This document shows positions 61,040 to 64,000 of a stretch of DNA of 64,000 nt, piece after piece (within the stretch, counting starts at the first letter, position 1; each line of letters begins with the position of its first letter). The position numbers and the translations under genes were made by a program. Origin of the DNA: Oxytricha trifallax (Eukaryota > Ciliophora > Spirotrichea > Sporadotrichida > Oxytrichidae). The notes under the pieces are model-generated. The model ran no database searches and was not told where the DNA came from. It saw nothing but the letters and a program-made list of their open reading frames with translations. Location of the stretch: NCBI GenBank assembly GCA_000711775.1, contig ARYC01017735.1, positions 35,892-99,891 on the forward strand, in the 5' to 3' direction.

Positions 61040-63040
61040 AATAGATTTAATAAATTTTGGCAATAATCAAAGACCTCATAATATCTTTATTGAACTATTT
61101 GCATTACGATCGACTGGCCTAATGCAACAAATCTGGAGGCATGTATTTCTACAATATTTACTATTAATTTATATATTGATTTTGCATTTGGTTTTGTTAA
61201 CTCTTGTGTTATTGATAATCTTTTTAACAAAAAAGAGAATTTATGAAATAATATAACAAATACTAATAAAAAGCAATTTCATATTAAAATTGACATTTTA
61301 TGAATAAATTTTAATAATCTTTTAGATTCAGTTAAGATTGAAATATTTTGGGAGAATTCCTCATGCCCTCGTTTGGAGAGGCTTCCTTAAAAGAAGTGGG
61401 GTCATCTGTTAGGTCTGGGTTCGTTTAAAACATTGTGCTTTTGTTCGTTTATAAGAATATTTTAAATTATGTTTGTAATGAAATATTTATTTAAATACAG
61501 GTTGAAACAAGAAACTTAATCTAAAATTATAACTAATATAAATATATTTATATTCAATCATATAAGTCAACTAAGAATTAAAAGATTTATTTTTGTTTTT
61601 CTCTAATTCTTTGAAATTTTTATTTGTTACTATCTTTGAAGATGGCAAATTTAACCATTAAATTAAAAAATCAAAATTTTATTATTTCAAAAAATCTTAA
61701 ATCATTTCATTACTATATGCTTAATTCATTAAAAAGTTAATCCATATATTTTTCATATATAGCCTGTTTTATAAACTCTCTTATTTAATAAACCACTTTG
61801 GTTAGTTTATAAGAACTTAGAATAATTTATTGGAATCTCACCTACTATCAGCATTTACGCATATTTACTGCTATTTTTAAGTTTCTGAAATTTATGTTTA
61901 AACAAGACGTTCTAAGTCTTGCTTGAGGCCTATGTCATCAACTAACTCATCTGAGATTATGTGTCGATATCATTTTTATGAATAATTGGATCAGTTTGTG
62001 ATTTCTCATTGTATTCGCTTAATTAAGCAGAGAGTGTGTGATTGTTTTGATATTATTGATGTTGTTACTGGTTATTTGGGGGTCACAATTACATTCTCGA
62101 AGTAAATTATACACTATAAAGTTTTAACTAGACTTGACTCTATTTAAACAAATTGTAAAAATATCTCATGTTAAATTAGCCTTATATCACCCTAAATTAT
62201 TGATAATTTAAGAAGCATCATTAGCAACAGCGAAATTCTTATTCAATTTTTACTGTAGAACTCCTCGCTTAGTTTTAGGTATTTCTTTAATAGTGGCTTG
62301 ACAGTCATATTCGTTCTCCATTAAATGCAAGTTGTCCCCGTTGCACATTAAATCAAACTGCTCCATTTAATCTTGTGTGCCTACCCACAGATTTGAGTTT
62401 AGGATCAATGTCACGGTCTACTGACAAAACGGGCATATACAGTCGTGGTCTAAAAGTTAAGAAAATTGTATCAGAAATTAATTCAGATGTGGGTATAAGC
62501 TTGAATGTTTATTATAGCATAGCTTAAAGCTGTATACTTTAATATAAAATAAATACGAAAAATCAAAGAGAAAGGGTAACTTACTGTCTAAAGTGCAAAA
62601 TTAGTCATTCAAAACTACTATGTTATAAGGCTTTTCTTTTATAAATACACATATAATACAGAAATAAAATCAAATTCTTATTTATTTATTGAATTAATCA
62701 GATTTCTGGATGGGACTTGAAATCAGTGATGAGTAACTCTAAAAATAATAAAATTTAATCTCCTAATAGATCATATGACTAATACATGAGGAATACTATA
62801 TTTGATATCCTTTACTTACTTTAAAATGGCTTTTAGCACTAAGAGCAGAAATATTTGTAATAACCTAAACTATAATTTAGCTAAATTACTAAAGTATGGA
62901 TTTGTAATATTTAATATTTGAAAGACTTGATTGCGTAAAAGTTGATTAATTAGTTGCCTCCATTTTGCGAATTATAGTCAGCATAGGAATCATTCTCAAA
63001 GTCTAAGTTTGCAGTTCTGTCTTCTTGAGATGAGGTGCCT
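61040..63040 (-). CDS. Cys-rich, possibly zinc-binding protein with Gln/Asn-rich tail
   Basis: Minus-strand segments in order: GTSSQEDRTANLDFENDSYA (about 62950-63040), YYKYFCSQCQKPF (CxxC), NIVVLNDQFCTLD, DHDCICPFCQQTVTLILN (CxC...CxxC), MEQFDLMCNGDNLHLMENEY, SEYNEKSQTDPIIHKNDIDT, NPDLTDDPTSFKEASPNEG and ASRFVALGQSIVMQIVQQRY. The spaced Cys/His pairs suggest a zinc ribbon or atypical RING, but the full set cannot be aligned because IESs and introns interrupt it. Neither end is fixed. Function unknown. Confidence 0.5.
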
Positions 63041-63500
63041 AACTATCACAAAATAAAAATATTCTTACACTTAATCATATTATAATTAAAGTAAGTTAAT
63101 ATAAATTTTATTTATATATAAAATATTCATTGCTTATTTAATAATATTGGATGACATTAGGTAGAGTGAATAATCTATCTAAATTAGACTCATTTTACTT
63201 CTATAATAGTAACAGGTGAATATCAAAGTATCCAAAAATGAATAAGAATTTTTAACAATTATTTGTGCAGTTAAAATAATAAACAATTTATAATAATATT
63301 AAATTCTACGAATCTAGATTTTATTTACCCCCCATATATTTTACATGGAATAATCATAGGCTAGAAACATATTTGTAAATTAACTTACTCTAATTTCATT
63401 ATTCTATTATTGATAAATTAGTGACATAATTGAAGAAATTCTCTCTGATTTTAATTTTGAATTATAGGCTTATTTTTAATAATTATATAATAGTAAAACG
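63041..63500. other. AT-rich intergenic DNA
   Basis: No coding signal. Holds a C6 run at 63328-63333 in an ATAT context. Confidence 0.45.
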
Positions 63501-63501
63501 T

Positions 63502-63528
63502 GTAACCCCAATTTTTATTTGGGGTTAC
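63502..63528. repeat. 10-bp inverted repeat with telomere-like core
   Basis: GTAACCCCAA (63502-63511), a 7-base loop, then TTGGGGTTAC (63519-63528). The core CCCCAA is close to, but not the same as, spirotrich C4A4 telomere repeats. The right arm enters the next coding region. Confidence 0.7.
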
Positions 63529-63864
63529 CTAGTCCAAAAAGACTTTAAGGATGCATTTATAGACCATCACGATGATGAGGATGAAGGATAGTTCAGCGAG
63601 AACGACAAATACCACACAGAAGTAGAAGGGTATCTCTACAATGAAAAGTGGGGGCGCATGCAAAGTAATTTGAGATCAAATATAAACATGGAGGTTAAGG
63701 AGATGATTAAAAGCTCGGTCTCTGCTATTGAGTCAACCCTTCTAGATGAATAAGAGATATAGAGCAACTAGAGAAAGGAAAAGTAGTCAAGGAATGACAA
63801 AAAATAAGAGACACTTGCTCCAGATGAAGAAGAATTGGAGTAAGTGAAGGAGACAGAGTAGTGA
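63520..63864 (+). CDS. C-terminal part of an acidic protein
   Basis: Open from about 63520: WGYLVQKDFKDAFIDHHDDE, FSENDKYHTEVEGYLYNEKW, NMEVKEMIKSSVSAIESTL and a Glu/Gln/Lys-rich end (APDEEEELEQ-like), TGA 63862-63864. The start is missing; the preceding DNA is AT-rich, so an upstream MDS lies elsewhere. Unknown family. The last 136 bp of the window after the TGA show no clear gene. Confidence 0.6.
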
Positions 63865-64000
63865 ATTACAACTAAGATGCATTAGATTTATTCTCGAAAT
63901 TTGATTTCATCTACTTACCTTAAGTTGTTATCTATCTATCTACTAAAACGAATAGGTTTTGTTTTAGTTATTGTCATCTTGCATCAACATCGAGTCTTCC

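Overview
The window reads as germline (micronuclear) DNA of a spirotrich ciliate of the Oxytricha/Stylonychia type. Three things seen in the sequence support this. (1) Conserved proteins read through only if TAA and TAG are glutamine and TGA is the sole stop, which is the spirotrich and oligohymenophorean code. (2) DNA is about 75-80% A+T, with many single genes packed head to tail on both strands and short GT-AG introns (about 39-105 bp). (3) Coding regions are broken by AT-rich inserts of 27 to about 700 bp. Each insert is flanked by a short direct repeat (5-9 bp, a pointer), and removing the insert plus one repeat copy restores frame and protein homology. These are internal eliminated sequences (IESs) between macronuclear-destined segments (MDSs). 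I placed 20 IESs with exact boundaries. No telomeric C4A4 tract is visible, so this is not a macronuclear nanochromosome.

Layout. 0.4-4.3 kb: two unknown Gln/Asn-rich genes (+) with nine mapped IESs. 4.8-7.5 kb (-): two paralogous ciliate Myb/SANT-like genes; the N-terminal MDS that fits the first lies inverted at 12.07-12.23 kb, on the far side of a whole phosphodiesterase gene (7.6-11.7 kb, +) that carries channel-like and voltage-sensor membrane segments. 13.2-14.4 kb (-): gamma-carbonic-anhydrase-like protein. 14.6-21.1 kb (+): LRR protein, EF-hand protein, small Asn/Ser-rich protein. 22-23.9 kb (-): sperm-tail PG-rich repeat protein. 23.9-26.0 kb (+): ciliate-specific protein. 27.4-28.1 kb (+): cyclin fragment. 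28.2-30.2 kb (-): coiled-coil protein. 30.6-35.8 kb (-): three FAR-17a/AIG1-like membrane genes in tandem with one small gene among them and two near-identical GC-rich palindromes. 36.7-38.9 kb (+): M14 carboxypeptidase with a nested IES. 38.9-40.4 kb (-): MLF-like protein. 40.6-41.7 kb (+): ARL16-like GTPase. 42.6-47.7 kb: unknown protein, polytopic membrane protein, SF-assemblin and a long coiled-coil protein. 48.1-52.0 kb (+): large IES-poor ciliate protein. 52-54.1 kb (-): membrane-anchored protein. 54.4-57.9 kb (-): CDKL-type kinase. 58.4-60.2 kb (-): acylated C2 protein. 61-63 kb (-): Cys-rich protein. 63.5-63.9 kb (+): end of an acidic protein.

Many products (SF-assemblin, PG-rich repeat protein, CDKL kinase, ARL16-like GTPase, possible TMEM17-like protein) belong to families tied to cilia and the cortical cytoskeleton, but the genes are not an operon; neighbours are expected to be cut apart onto separate macronuclear chromosomes. 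Gene ends are given where a TGA or a plausible ATG is visible; where an MDS seems missing or a frame change is unresolved I say so.
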